Source: Symbiodinium natans
Lineage: Eukaryota > Sar > Dinophyceae > Suessiales > Symbiodiniaceae
DNA length: 64,000 nt
Assembly: GCA_905221605.1 (NCBI GenBank)
Contig: CAJNDS010001902.1
Span: forward strand, 627,501 to 691,500
Direction: 5' to 3'
The position numbers and the translations under genes are program-made. Below, piece after piece: positions 1-10,229 of the stretch. The notes under the pieces are model-generated. The model did no database searches, had not been told where the DNA came from, and was given only the letters and a program-made list of their open reading frames with translations. How positions within the stretch are numbered: position 1 is the first letter of the stretch; each line of letters begins with the position of its first letter.

Positions 1-81
1 AGGCCCTTCATCGAGCTTCTTTCGCAACTGAGGTGCTGCGATGCAGGGGCCGGCGAAGAGGAGGAGCAGCAACGCGTTCAT
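1..81 (-). CDS. N-terminus of a secreted or membrane protein, cut by the window edge
   Basis: An ATG at 81 opens a frame of 27 codons that reaches base 1 without a stop, so the gene continues to the left of the window. The first residues are MNALLLLLFAGPCIAAPQL: a short start, a run of five leucines, then a small-residue site (CIAA) followed by proline, which is the layout of a cleavable signal peptide. A basic and acidic stretch (RKKLDEG) follows. The bases upstream (82 onward) turn quickly into TTTAGGG repeats, so the promoter or trans-splice site must be short. Nothing further identifies the product. The signal-peptide reading is an inference from composition over a short stretch. Confidence 0.45.
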   Translation of the reverse strand, partial: MNALLLLLFAGPCIAAPQLRKKLDEGP

Positions 82-2248
82 CCTGGGGTGACTCTAGGCA
101 ACCCGCAAGGAAAGAAAGGCAAGGCATGGGGTTTAGGGTTTAGGGTTTAGGGTTTAGGGTTGAGGGTTGAGGGTTGAGGGCTGAGGTTTCAGGGTTTTTA
201 GGGTTTAGGGCTTAGGGGTCAGTTTGAAGTTTAGGGCTTAGAGCAAGCTTAGGTTTCCGGTTGAGGGCTTCTAGGCTCATGCGTCGAGATAAGGGCCCTA
301 AACCCTAAACCCTAAACCCTAAACCCTAAACCCTAAACCCTAAACCCTAAACCCTAAACCCTAAACCCTAAACCCTAAACCCTAAACCCTAAACCCTAAA
401 CCCTACAAGATGTTCCAGATCACGCGAAGCATCCTGGGTTTGGCAAAAAACGGACAGGGGGACTCGCAAGGGATCCTAGGGAAGTTCTGGCTGTGAGCAA
501 TTTTGGCTGCGGAGTCAAGATCACTGCAGTTTCGGGTTTAGGGTTTAGGGTTTCGGGTTTCGGGTTTAGGGTTTAGGGTTTAGGGTTTAGGGTTTAGGGT
601 TTAGGGTTTAGGGTTTAGGGTTTAGGGTTTAGGGTTTAGGGTTTAGGTTCTAGGGTTTTGGGGTCTGGGATTGCTCTTGCACGTCGTTGCATGGAGCACT
701 TCTGAGGTCCTGCTCCTGTGCACCTACAGCTACTGAGTATCGACAGCCCCACACCCACTGAGCAGCCAGTCTTTGCGTTGTAGAGCTCATGGTACCCCTA
801 TAAACCTTAAAAGCCCTAAACCCTAAACCCTAAACCCTAAACCTTAGACACCCTAAACCCTGATTTTGGGGTATCCGGGTTTGGGGCTTTTGGGTTCAGC
901 ATGTGCAGAGGCCAGGCCCAGACAGGACCTTACAAACCCTAAACTAAACCCTAAACCCTAAACCCGAAACCCTAAACCCTAAACCCTAAACCCCAAGGCC
1001 TTGGGATGGAAACTCTGGTCTCCATGGCCTGGCCACGAGCTTGAGGTGGTTTAGGGTTTAGGGTTTGGGGTTGAGGGTTTGGGGTTTAGGGCTTGCGGTT
1101 TAGGGTTTAGGGTTTAGGGTTTAGGGTTTAGGGTTTAGGGTTTAGGGTTTCGGGTTTGGGGTTTAGGGTTTAGGGTTTCGCTTTTTCGTGGTCTGTTGCA
1201 GGTTATGGGGCTTTTGGGTTGGGGTCTGGAAAGGTTGGACCTGAAGCAAACTGTTTGGGCGGAAAGGGTGTTGGGTTTGAGGTTGTTTTGGCCCTCAACC
1301 AGTCGGGCTTTGGCAGCTCAGAGGCTGCACCGAGTAGAAAAAATGTCTGTTTTGCTACCTGGGATCTACAAAGAGCCCATGTCCCGCTAAACCCTAAACC
1401 CTAAACCCTAAACCCTAAACCCTATAAGAATCGAAGGTCGCTGCCGAGAACCACGGGGATCAGGCAGGATGCGCTAGCAGAGGTTTCGGAGTTTCAGGGT
1501 TGTGGGTTTAGGGTACCAGGCCTTTAGGGTTGAGGGTTTAGGGTTTAGGATTTAGGGTTTAGGGTTTAGGGTTTAGGGTTTAGGGTTTAGGGTTTAGGGT
1601 TTAGGGTTTAGGGTTTAGGGTTTAGGGTTTAGGGTTTAGGGTTTAGGGCTTATATAGGGTTTAGGGTACGGGGCGTTTAGGGCACACAGCGTGACAGCAG
1701 TCCGTTGGGTTCCCAAGACATTCAGGCTTCGGGTTCGGAGGTATTCTTGGTGTTGCTCAGTGTTGAGCCCGGACTAAACGTGGGGGATAGGATTAGGGGG
1801 ATCCTTGGGGATATAGACCCTCTGAATAAGGTCCCTGTTTAAGGGAGCCAGAAGAGGGTTAAGAAGCGGTTCCCTCTTAAGGGTCCCCCTTACCCTACCT
1901 AGGAAAACGGCCCCTATGATGCCATACTCGTGTTAGGGTCGCGGGGCCTTGGGACGCACGGATTTCGGGTTTAGGGCGAGTTCAGACAGCAGTGCTTTAG
2001 GTTGAGAGTTGAGGGTTTGCGGTTTGGTTCCGGGTTGGCTAAATGGCTCGATGGAGTCAGATGACCCATGGACCCCAAACCTTATCAACCCTAAAGCCAG
2101 AAGCCTCATAAGCCCTAAACCCGTGCAGCTCCTGGCATGACCCAGCCCGGGTTTAGGGGGTTTGGGGTTTAGGGTTTAGGGCTTAGGGTGTTTTCCTGCG
2201 CGTGCTGCGAATCGTTCCGGCTCTGCCCCAGCTGTGCCGCTGCTCGCG
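82..2248. repeat. Interstitial telomere-type repeats, no gene seen
   Basis: This stretch is built of TTTAGGG tracts and their complement CCCTAAA. The main blocks are 126-180 (+ sense), 296-406 (CCCTAAA), 533-650 (+), 930-993 (CCCTAAA), 1050-1172 (+), 1388-1423 (CCCTAAA) and 1530-1650 (+). Short unique spacers of 50-200 bases separate them, and the orientation flips from block to block. Variants such as TTGAGGG and TTTCGGG lie at the block edges. TTTAGGG is the plant-type telomere repeat and is also found in dinoflagellates. The repeated change of orientation shows that this is not a chromosome end. Small open frames here (for example 1196-1404) are not convincing. Confidence 0.9.
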
Positions 2249-4153
2249 TCATGACTGCAGCCGCCGCCGCTTGTGGCACGTCTCCACTGTGCTGCTCGCC
2301 TCCACGACGGCAGCCGCCTCCGCCTCCGGCACGCCTGCCGAGAAGAGGCTCAGCTTCATCCCGATTTCGGGCCACTTCGCGACCATCTCGGCATACGCGG
2401 GGAGCTTGAGCACCTCGGTCAGGTGGCGCTTGATGTAGGCGAGGCAGGCCTTCTCGAGCTGCTTGGCCTGGAAGAGGTGTGCCTGGCCGAGTATCCCGCA
2501 GACCTCGGCTGAGCTGAGCCGTTCGCAAAGCTGCGCTTCGCACCACCGCTGCAACCTGGTGGCCTGGTACTTGTGGCTTACAGCGAGCAAGGCCTGCATC
2601 TGCAGCAGCTGCACATTGCCATCGCCCCTCTGGTCGCTTGGAGCCTGGGCCGCAAGCTCATCGATGGTGGGCAGGCGGTCGGTGTACAGGAACTGCAGGA
2701 AGGCTTTGAAAATAGCCACATCGCAGTCCTCGACCACGATCACCTTGGAGGCCGTCTCCTGCATGCCGCCCGTCAGCTGCTTCTCCAAGACTTCGGATCT
2801 TGCACAGAGGACTTGCGAATGCGCATGCACATCCTCGCCCTGCACGATGAACCGCACGTCGCTGCACGTGCCTTTCTCCAAGAGAGCTTTCGTGTCGCGG
2901 TTCATGGTAGCTTCCGGAACCTCGACCGTCTGGCTGAGGACCTTCGACTCATAGCACCCCTCAGGTCGCACCTCAAGCACAAACTTCAAGGTCAGCGTGT
3001 CGTCCTCCACCCACTCGGACTGCAGCAGCTGCTTGAAGGTGAGCCCAAAAAGGCCGGTGGCCGAAGGATGGCCCTGATCATGCCAGCTCACATCCGGCCC
3101 ACAGGCTGTGACATCCCCGTCAAGGACCTCGTCACACGTCTCACCCCACTGCACGAAGGAGCCACTGCGTGCCTTGACGTAGATGCGGTACCTTCGCTGC
3201 TGAGTTCATAAGCCCCCCCAAAAAGTGTACACTTTCAGCTCTTCTGGGGGAATTCTATAGCATCCCAACAAGTGTAAAGTGTACTCCTTCAGCTCCCTAA
3301 ACCCTAAACCCTAAACCCTAAACCCTAAACCCTAAACCACCCAAGCCACCGAAGCAGGACGGCCTCGCCGGGGTCGGCCATGATGGCCACCGAGCCCTGC
3401 GCAGACCGATCGTGCGGGTCGAAGGTGGAGTCGAGGTCGCCTCCGTTCGGGTTGTAAACGAACCTTGGTAGCCCAGAACTTGGAGGCTCATGGTACAGTA
3501 AAACCCAACTATAACTACCAACTGTACTTCTAACCCACTTAGAAGCTCTTTTAAGTACTCTCATAGAGTTCTTACGAAGTACCATGAAGCTCCAAGTAAC
3601 CATCTTGTAATAAGGGCACCCTTTTTTATGGGTTGGTTACTTCAAAAGGGGCACCTTGAGCCAAAAAAGGGAAAAGAACACCACTGGGCTACCCAAGGAG
3701 CTGAAAGGGAAAGGTATCCACCCAGAATATCTCAGACTGCGCCGTCAAGAGCTCCTCCTGGCGAAGCATGCTCGGGAGCCATGAGACCTGCTGGAGCTTC
3801 CACACGTACTCGCCGCGCGCGACCGCGTGCCCGAAGCTGGTGCACTGCTCGATGCTTGAAGCCGACAGGAGCTGCGGCTTGGCAGTGTGAGGCTGGGCCT
3901 TTCCCGGATCCGCAAGATGCTTCCCTGCCCTGTCCTTGTCCACATCGTCCCGGAAGGCGCTCCAAAACCGATTCCGGGTTTGCTTGGTGGACAGGGTGGC
4001 TCTTGCCTGCTCCAGCTCACGCCGCAGCCGCTGCCGCTCCGTGGCCTCGTCGACCTCGATGTCGATCTGTCGTGCTCTGACATCCTCGGCCGCAGCCTGC
4101 TGCTTGGCCGCCTCGATCTCGGCGCGCAGCTCCTCCGCCGTCAGGCCCGCCAT
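2249..4153 (-). CDS. MATH-BTB domain protein, copy 1 (three exons, two inserted introns)
   Basis: Exons 4153-3702, 3463-3350 and 3191-2249 join to 1509 bases, 502 codons plus stop, in frame throughout. The start codon (MAGLTAEELR) matches the other copies. The protein has an N-terminal charged helical, coiled-coil-like region (about 1-60), a MATH-like region beginning near the GEYVWKLQQ motif, a BTB/POZ domain starting near LLEKGTCSDVRF, a BACK-like helical region and a basic end (KRRRLQS). Proteins of this layout (SPOP type) usually act as substrate adaptors of Cullin-3 ubiquitin ligases; the role here is inferred. Intron 1 (3701-3464) uses GC-AG and intron 2 (3349-3192) uses GT-AG. Removing them restores FPFQ|FVYNP and VLLR|YRIYV exactly as in the intronless paralogue. 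Intron 1 has transposon-like ends, and intron 2 contains CCCTAAA repeats. Confidence 0.8.
3192..3349 (-). repeat. Telomere-repeat-bearing intron 2 of MATH-BTB copy 1
   Basis: This is a GT-AG intron of 158 bases. It holds about six CCCTAAA units (3297-3338) plus two related pieces near gtgtacactttcagctc and gtgtactccttcagctc. Splicing at CTTCG|GT and CGAAG|G restores the frame of the paralogues. The intron is absent from copies 2-5 at this site. Confidence 0.65.
3464..3701 (-). mobile_element. Introner-like element forming intron 1 of MATH-BTB copy 1
   Basis: On the minus strand the intron reads GCTCC-TTGGGTAGCCC at its 5' end and GGGCTACCAAG at its 3' end, so its termini are inverted repeats (TTGGGTAGCCC against GGGCTACCAA). 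The flanking GCTCC and GGTTC look like an imperfect target duplication. The same termini bound intron 2 of copy 2 and the extra intron in PCP copy A. A second, inner foldback element lies at 3478-3597 (acttggaggctcatggtac with its inverted partner), so this intron is probably a nest of two elements. Transposition is inferred; no transposase is encoded. Confidence 0.65.
3478..3597. mobile_element. Foldback (MITE-like) element nested in an intron
   Basis: The left arm acttggaggctcatggtac at 3478 is matched by an inverted copy ending at 3597, with 80 bases between. A related element, with acttggaggttc arms, stands free at 51046-51156 in this window. It has no coding capacity. Confidence 0.55.
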
Positions 4154-5900
4154 GGCGCAGGAGATGCTGACCTTCTCGTCTCTTACACAAGCCCTGGCAA
4201 ACACGCTAAACCCTAAAGCCCTGAACCCTGAACCCTAAACCCTAAACCCTAAACCTTGCAGCAACTTCAAACCTACTCAGCTGCAGCTAGAGAGGCAAAG
4301 CTCTCGCTCTCGAGCGCCGGACGGCACATGCACAGCATGCCCATGTTTTGGGGTGTTAGGGTTTAGCCCCGAAGTGCTCACAAAGATTCAGAGCACGAAG
4401 ACAAGAGCAAGTGAGGAAGGTCCCTCAACTGGCGGACTGTTAGAAAAAGGGGGGACATCCTAAGGGGTTTCTATCACAATGCGGAGCCTTTTTTAGGTTA
4501 CACAGGGTGGGGCCGTGATTTTTAGAAGCACTGCTCAAATGGCGAAAATATCGCTCGAGCGGTGGCTACGCGCGAGGGCGAGGGCCCAGAGACGCTGCAT
4601 GGATACCTCTTGCAGGATCTCTACGTTGCGGCCCTAAACCCTAAACCCCTAACCCGAAGCCCAAAACCCTAAACCCCCTGAAACCTAAACCCCCTGAAAC
4701 CCTAAACCCTACACCCCCTGAAACCCTAAACCCCATGAGCCTCTCGAAGATGCAGCAGCTCCGAAGCAGCCCAGCAGCTTGGGTCGTGGTGGAGTGCCGC
4801 CTGAGTGTACTTGTAGGGCTCTTAAGGGAGGGTTTAGGGTTTAGGGAATAGGGTTCAGGGTGTAGGTCCTTAAGGGAAGGGGGTTCAAGGGGGGTATCTA
4901 ACCCTGTACTCCCCACTACTCCCTAACGCTCCCGAGGCTTCTTTAGGCCTCAGGGTTTTGGGCCCCCCAAACCATACATGGAGGTTTCCGAAATTGGGGG
5001 TACCAGTTTTGGGGGATCCCTTTAAGGGGACTCTTTTCTATTTGGGGAAAAATTGGGGTACCCCTTAGTTTGGGAAATACCCAAATCCCAAACCCAAAAC
5101 CCCAAACCCCAAACCCTACACCCTAAACCGTAAACCCTAAACCCTAAACCCTAAACCCTAAACCCTAAACCCTACACTGTTCAGGCTTTAGGGTTCTCAG
5201 AGCTTCGTTGGCATGGGGCTTCTTGGGACTTGGGAATCGTTGGGTTCTGGCTCGGCGGCTTGATTTAAGCAGGGTTTAGGGTTTAGGGTGTAGGGTTTAG
5301 GGTTTGGGGTTTAGGGTTTGGGGTTTGGGGTTTGGGGTTTGGGGTTTGGGGTTTGGGGTTTAGGGTTTAGGGTTTGGGGTTTAGGGTTTAGGGTTCAGCG
5401 TTTATGGTTTAGGGTGTAGGATCTAGACAAGGCTACAAGGCCGATTCTCTAGATCACCGTCCCCGTTTGGGATCCTCTACAGGGTACCAAAGCGGCATAT
5501 AATTTGGAAGAATTAGTTCTCCTGCTCGTACCCTACCTCTCACTAACCGTGAGCCCCCAAGTACCCTCAACCCCGAAAGGGCTGATGGTTGAGGGTTTCG
5601 GGTTAGAGTTTAGGGTTTAGGGTTTAGGGTTTAGGGTTTAGGGTTTAGGGTTTAGGGTTTAGGGTTTAAAGCTTAAAGTTTAGGGTAAGAGGCTGGTGGT
5701 TCAGGGGAGTCCGATAGGACGTGCGGAGTTGGGGGATTTGGAGATTTGGGCTCCTTGACCTGTCGCTGTGTTCGGAGAGCAGCGCTGAGCTCGGAATGGC
5801 ACGCGGCTAAAGCACAGCCATTCCTCGCGAAGAGCTCTCTGTGTTCCTGCGCTTTGCTGCTTCCCATTCCGGCTGTGCGCAAGCTGTGCCGCTACTCGCG
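4154..5900. repeat. Spacer with telomere-type repeats and one foldback element
   Basis: This is the upstream region of MATH-BTB copy 1 and the downstream region of copy 2. CCCTAAA blocks lie at 4200-4256, 4633-4730 and 5113-5174. TTTAGGG or TTTGGGG blocks lie at 5271-5398 and 5600-5670. The bases just above the copy-1 start (about 4154-4200) resemble the region above the copy-2 start, so they probably belong to the transcribed leader. No convincing gene is present. Confidence 0.75.
4983..5082. mobile_element. Free-standing MITE-like foldback, same family as an intron of MATH-BTB copy 2
   Basis: The left arm begins GGTTTCCGAAATT and runs to a GTACC. The right arm (ending about 5082) is an imperfect inverted copy. 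The left 22 bases differ at one position from the end of the intron at 7497-7731, which places both in one family. A third, more diverged member lies at 9723-9826. Confidence 0.55.
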
Positions 5901-7836
5901 TCATGACTGCAGCCGCCGCCGCTTCTGGCATGTCTCCACTGAGCTCCTCGCGTCCATGACTGCAGCCGCCTCCGCCTCCGGCACGCCCGCCGAGAAGAGG
6001 CTCAGCTTCACCCCGATCTCGGGCCACTTCGTGACCATCTCGGTATATGCGGGGAGCTTGAGCACCTCGGTCAGGTGGCGCTTGATGTAGGCGAGACAGG
6101 CCTTTTCGAGCTGATTGGCCTGGAAGAGGTGCGACTGGCCGAGAATCCCGCAGACCTCGGCTGAGCTGAGCCGTTCGCACAGCTGCGCTTCGCACCACCG
6201 CTGCAACCTGGTGGCCTGGTACTTGTGGCTTACAGCGAGCAAGGCCTGCATCTGCAGCAGCTGCACATTGCCATCGCCCCCCTGGTCTGCGCTTGGAGCC
6301 CGTGCCCCAAGCTCATCGATGGTGGGCAGGCGGTCGGTGTAGAGGAACTGCAGGAAGGCTTTGAAGGTGGCCACATCACAGTCCTCAACCACGATCACTT
6401 TGGACGCCGATTCCTGCATGCCGCCAGTCAGTTGCTTCTCCAACACTTCGGATCTCGCACAGAGGACTTGCGAGTGCGCATGCACATCTTCGCCCTGCAC
6501 AATGAACCGTACGTCGCTGCACGAGCCTTTCTCCAGCAGAGCTTGCGTGTCACGGTTCATGGTAGCTTCTGGGACCTCGACTGCCTGGCTGAAGAGCTTC
6601 GACTCATAACACCCCTCAGGTCGCACTTCAAGCACAAACTTCAGGGTCAGCGTGTCGTCCTCCACCCAGTCGGACTGCAGCAGCTGCTCGAACGTTAGAC
6701 CGAAGATGCCGGTCACGGTTGGAGGATACGCTTGGCCCTGCCAGTTCACATCGGGACCATAGGCCGTGATCTCACCGTCATGGATTTCATCGTCTGTCTC
6801 GCCCCACTGTGCAAAGGATCCATCACGTGCCTTGACGTAGATGCGGTACCGAAGCACGAACTCTTCTGGGGCACATGTCATGATGGCAACGGAGCCCTGC
6901 GCCTCTCGATCGTCCCAGCCGAAACTGGAAACGAGATAGCCCCCATGAGGGTTGCAGACAAATTGAAAAGGAAAGCCACCCACCCAGAGCACCTTTGACT
7001 TCGCTGCCCAGAGGTCCTCCTGGCGAAGTACACTTGGGAGCCACGAGAGCTGCTGCAATTTCCACACGTACTCGCCCCGGGTGACCGCATGCCCGAAACT
7101 GGTGCACAGCTCGTTGTTTGAAGCGGGGATGAGCAGTTGTGGCTTCGAACTCCGAGGACGTACCCTGGAGGAACCGGGAAGATACGGCCCGTCCTGGTCT
7201 TGATCCACATTGCTCCGCACGGCCAGCAGGCGTCGGTTGTCTTCCTGACTTGACAACCTTGGTAGCTCAGTCCTCTAGGAATAAAAAGGCCTAAACCCTC
7301 AAAAAAAAAAAGTAAGGGCCTACTCTGGGTCCTAGTTAGCATAAGGGCACCCTTTTTGTGGTTGGCTACTGTACAAGGGCAGCTTTGGAGCACAAAAGAA
7401 GGGGGCACCAAAAGGGTACCACGGGGCAGACCCAAGCAACAAGCCGGCCCTCTCCTGATCCAGCTCCCGCCGCAGCCTTTGCCTCTCTATGGCCTCCTGG
7501 TGGTTTCCGAAATTAGGGGTACCTAGGGTTTAGGGTTTAGGGTTTAGGGTTTAGGGTTTAGGGTTTAGGGTTTAGGGTTTAGGGTTTAGGGTTTAGGGTT
7601 TAGGGTTTAGGGTTTAGGGTTTAGGGTTTAGGGTTTAGGGTTTAGGGTTTAGGGTTTAGGGTCTTCTTACAAGGGAATCCTGCTATTTTGGGGGCCTATT
7701 TAGGGCCCCCTACTTTCGTAAAGCCCCCCTCCTGGAGCTCGTCGTTCAGCTGCTTCGACCGGTCCTGCTCCGCCCCCCGGCGCTGCCGGGTCGTCTCGAT
7801 CTCGGCGCGCAGCTCCTCCAGCGTCAGGCCCGCCAT
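5901..7836 (-). CDS. MATH-BTB domain protein, copy 2 (three exons)
   Basis: Exons 7836-7732, 7496-7441 and 7257-5901 join to 1518 bases, 505 codons plus stop, with phase kept at both joins. The start is set by the MAGLTLEELRAEIE sequence shared with copy 1. The domain order is as in copy 1: N-terminal coiled-coil-like region, MATH-like region (GEYVWKLQQLSWLPS onward), BTB (from LLEKGSCSDVRFIVQG), BACK-like region, and basic tail (KRRRLQS). Intron 1 (7731-7497) has GA-AG borders within a CCAGGAG duplication and is filled with TTTAGGG repeats. Intron 2 (7440-7258) has GT-AG borders and the TTGGGT...CTACCAA ends. Both lie in the coiled-coil region, at different sites from the copy-1 introns. GA donors are known in dinoflagellates. 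Probable role: Cullin-3 adaptor. Confidence 0.8.
7258..7440 (-). mobile_element. Introner-like element forming intron 2 of MATH-BTB copy 2
   Basis: The minus-strand ends are GTTGC-TTGGGTCTGCCCC and GAGCTACCAAG-GTTG. The 3' end matches those of the copy-1 intron 1 and the PCP copy A intron (GCTACCAAGGTT). The inside shares blocks with copy-1 intron 1, for example ataagggcaccctttt and a ggttgg-ctac stretch, so the two are related. Excision with GT-AG gives GCC GGC TTG TTG TCA, in frame. Confidence 0.65.
7497..7731 (-). mobile_element. MITE-derived intron 1 of MATH-BTB copy 2, carrying TTTAGGG repeats
   Basis: The intron is flanked by the direct repeat CCAGGAG (the exon junction CTCCAG|GAGG). 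Its ends are imperfect inverted repeats: GGCTTTACGAAAG on one side, GGTTTCCGAAATT on the other. The centre (about 7526-7660) is a near-perfect TTTAGGG array of roughly 19 units. Splicing as GA-AG restores LQEAIERQR, which matches the paralogues (ANERQRLRREL). A free copy of the element end lies at 4983. Confidence 0.7.
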
Positions 7837-10229
7837 GGCACGAAGAGACCTAGGCCCTGGGATGTTTCCCCCCTGTTACGAGCAGCTCCCCAAAAAAGGG
7901 ATTCTACTAAGGGAGTAGTAGTAGTAGTAGTAGAATCTCTATGAAGGGCGGAAGATGCTGACCTCTCGTTTCTTACAAACCCTAGAAACACTCGGAACAA
8001 AAGACCCTAAATCCTAAACCCTAAATCATGGCACAACAGAAACGGCCTTGAAGGTCCCAGGCCAATCTGCTGAAATGAAAGGAGTTCTCCCGCTCTTGAG
8101 CGCATCATAGAACATGCCAACAGCACGTCCCGAACGGACATCGCTCAGCGCGTTAAACAGAGGGCGCAACCTTATCCCACACAAATCCCGCGAGATCTCT
8201 CAAGAGCCGGTTTAGGGTTTGCGCTTTAGGGTTTAGGGTTTAGGGTTTAGGGTTTCCTCTGGCGGCCCCCGGAAGCCCCAAAGCCCCGCCGAGGCCTGGC
8301 GGAGCTTGAAGGTTCAAAGCCCGGCGGATGCGGAGCTCAAACCTGTCGGGGGACCCGTCCGAAACCTTCCTTTTTGGGAAGAGAAAGAGAAAGACAGAGA
8401 CGGAAAGACAGAGAGAGAGAGAGAGCGCGAGAGAGCGACAGCAACGCACAGAGAGAACAAAAAATGGGAGACAGGGCAGGCAAAGAGAACCCTAAACCCC
8501 TAAACCCTAAACCCTAGGGCACAGGGCTTTGAAGTGTTCAGTGTTGCGGCTTGTGGTCTGGCCTTTAAGGTTTTTGTTAACCCCTGAAGCCCTTCCACTC
8601 TCGACCCCCCTAAACCCTAAGAGCATCCCAACCCTGGCTTCGGGGTTTGGGGCTTAGGGCTTAGGGCTTAGGGTTTCAGGGTTCATGGTTCAGGGTTCAG
8701 GGTTCAGGGTTCAGGGTTTAGGGTTTTAGGGTTTAGGGTTTAGGGTTTAGGGTTTAGGGTTTAGGGTTTAGGGTTTAGGGTTTAGGGTTTAGGGTTTAGG
8801 GTTTAGGGTTTAGGGTTTAGGGTTGAGGGTTAAGGGTTTCGGGTTTAGGGGAGTCGAGAGTTGACGGGCTTTAGGAGTTCTAGCGCTCGGTTTGAGGGCT
8901 TACGGAAAGTTGAAGGGCGCCAGGCCTCGTAGCCCCTCCGAGTCCAGCTACCAAGGCCACCATGCTGCAACCCTTAAAGCCTAAATGAACCCTAAACCCT
9001 AAACCCTAAACCCTATAAACCCTAAACCCTAAACCGATTTCGGATTTGACGCTCAGGCTGTACGCCCCTACTTGAAGGCCCATGACCCTCATAACTGGGC
9101 AGAACCTGGAGTTGGAAGTCAACTTTCTACCCTAGAAAAAAGCCAGTTAGCGCCCTAGCCGGCCTGAGCGCCGGAGGCACGAGGCGCTGCCTGTTTAGGG
9201 TTGAGGGCTTGTGGCTTAGGGTTTAGGGTTTAGGATGGTTTAGGGTTTAGGGTTTGGGGTTCAAGGCTTATCAGGGCTTGGGGTTTAGAATTTATCGGAG
9301 ACCGAGTTGAGGAGATACCTTTATGGCAGAAAGAGAGAGGAGGGGGTGAGAGAGAGGGAGGAGGAGAGACCGATCAATGGTCCATTGTGTCCTGCTTCTA
9401 AACACTCTAGACCCCCAACGCCCTAAACACCCCTAACACCCTCAACATCCCCAAACCCGAGGAGCCTCTTCATGTATGGGCGGCTTTTGCTTTTGAGTAC
9501 AGGCCAGTGGTCCCGTACCCTCTAGGAAACCTCAACCCAGCTTGGGGTTACAGGGCAAAACACCCTGAAACCCTGAAAGTCTTTGAAAGCTCAACACCCA
9601 ATCTACTCGAAAAACTGCAAACCTAAAGCCAGTCTTAAGAGCTTAGGGTTATAGGGTTGAAGGTTTCGGGCTTAGGGCTTAGCCATCTAGGTTCCCCAAA
9701 CCCTTGTTCAACGCATTTATATGGGGGTTTACGAAAATAAGGCACCCCTAATATAGACCCCAAATAGTAGGATCCCCTGATATCAATAAGGACCCCAATA
9801 AGGTACCCCCAATTTCGCGTAAAAGTTGCCAAGTTCAGGGGCCTCAAGGGCCCGAAAAGCCTTTGCTTTTTGAAGGTGTACCGGTATACCGGTATACCAT
9901 ACGGCCCGAAAAACCTTTGCTTGTTTCAAGATTCCTCTCAGAGGGTTCAGAGCAATAACCTACCAGAACAGGAGCTGTCGGATTATTCTCGGGTTGCAGA
10001 CTGGAGCTTTTCAGGTGGAATTCGGGTGAATTAGGGATGCTAAGGTGCCATTGTAGGAATGATGTTATAGGGCAGCCCTGCTGGAGCTCTGATTTTGACA
10101 TACCATCTGTCGCAGTGTTCCGAGAGCGGCGCTTAACTCAGCATGTGCCGGCCGAGAGCACATACAGTCCTAAGCACCTTCCCGCGCACTTTCATACTGT
10201 TATGCGATTCCTGGCACAGGCTCGCGCCC
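7837..10229. repeat. Spacer with telomere-type blocks, GA-rich tract and foldback elements
   Basis: Just above the copy-2 start there is an insertion of about 100 bases relative to copy 1, containing (CTA)n and its inverted partner (7915-7930). TTTAGGG blocks lie at 8220-8255 and 8670-8830, and CCCTAAA blocks at 8990-9035. A GA-rich tract lies at 8380-8460. Bases 9960-10229 resemble the 3' flanks of copies 4 and 5 and mark the edge of a duplicated unit. No gene is seen. Confidence 0.7.
9723..9826. mobile_element. Diverged MITE-like foldback
   Basis: The left arm GGGTTTACGAAAATAAGG is inverted at the right as ...CCCCCAATTTCGCGTAAAAG. It resembles the elements at 4983 and 7497. The similarity is imperfect and the ends are approximate. 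Confidence 0.4.

Noticed and set aside
82-1800. Chromosome-end telomere
   Set aside because: Blocks alternate in orientation and continue through tens of kb with genes on both sides; these are interstitial.
3645-3670. TTTTGGCTCAAGG on the minus strand, matching the 3' end of the dinoflagellate spliced leader
   Set aside because: Only about 12 bases match and the related intron in copy 2 has a diverged version (TTTTGTGCTCC), so it is introner sequence and not a leader relic.
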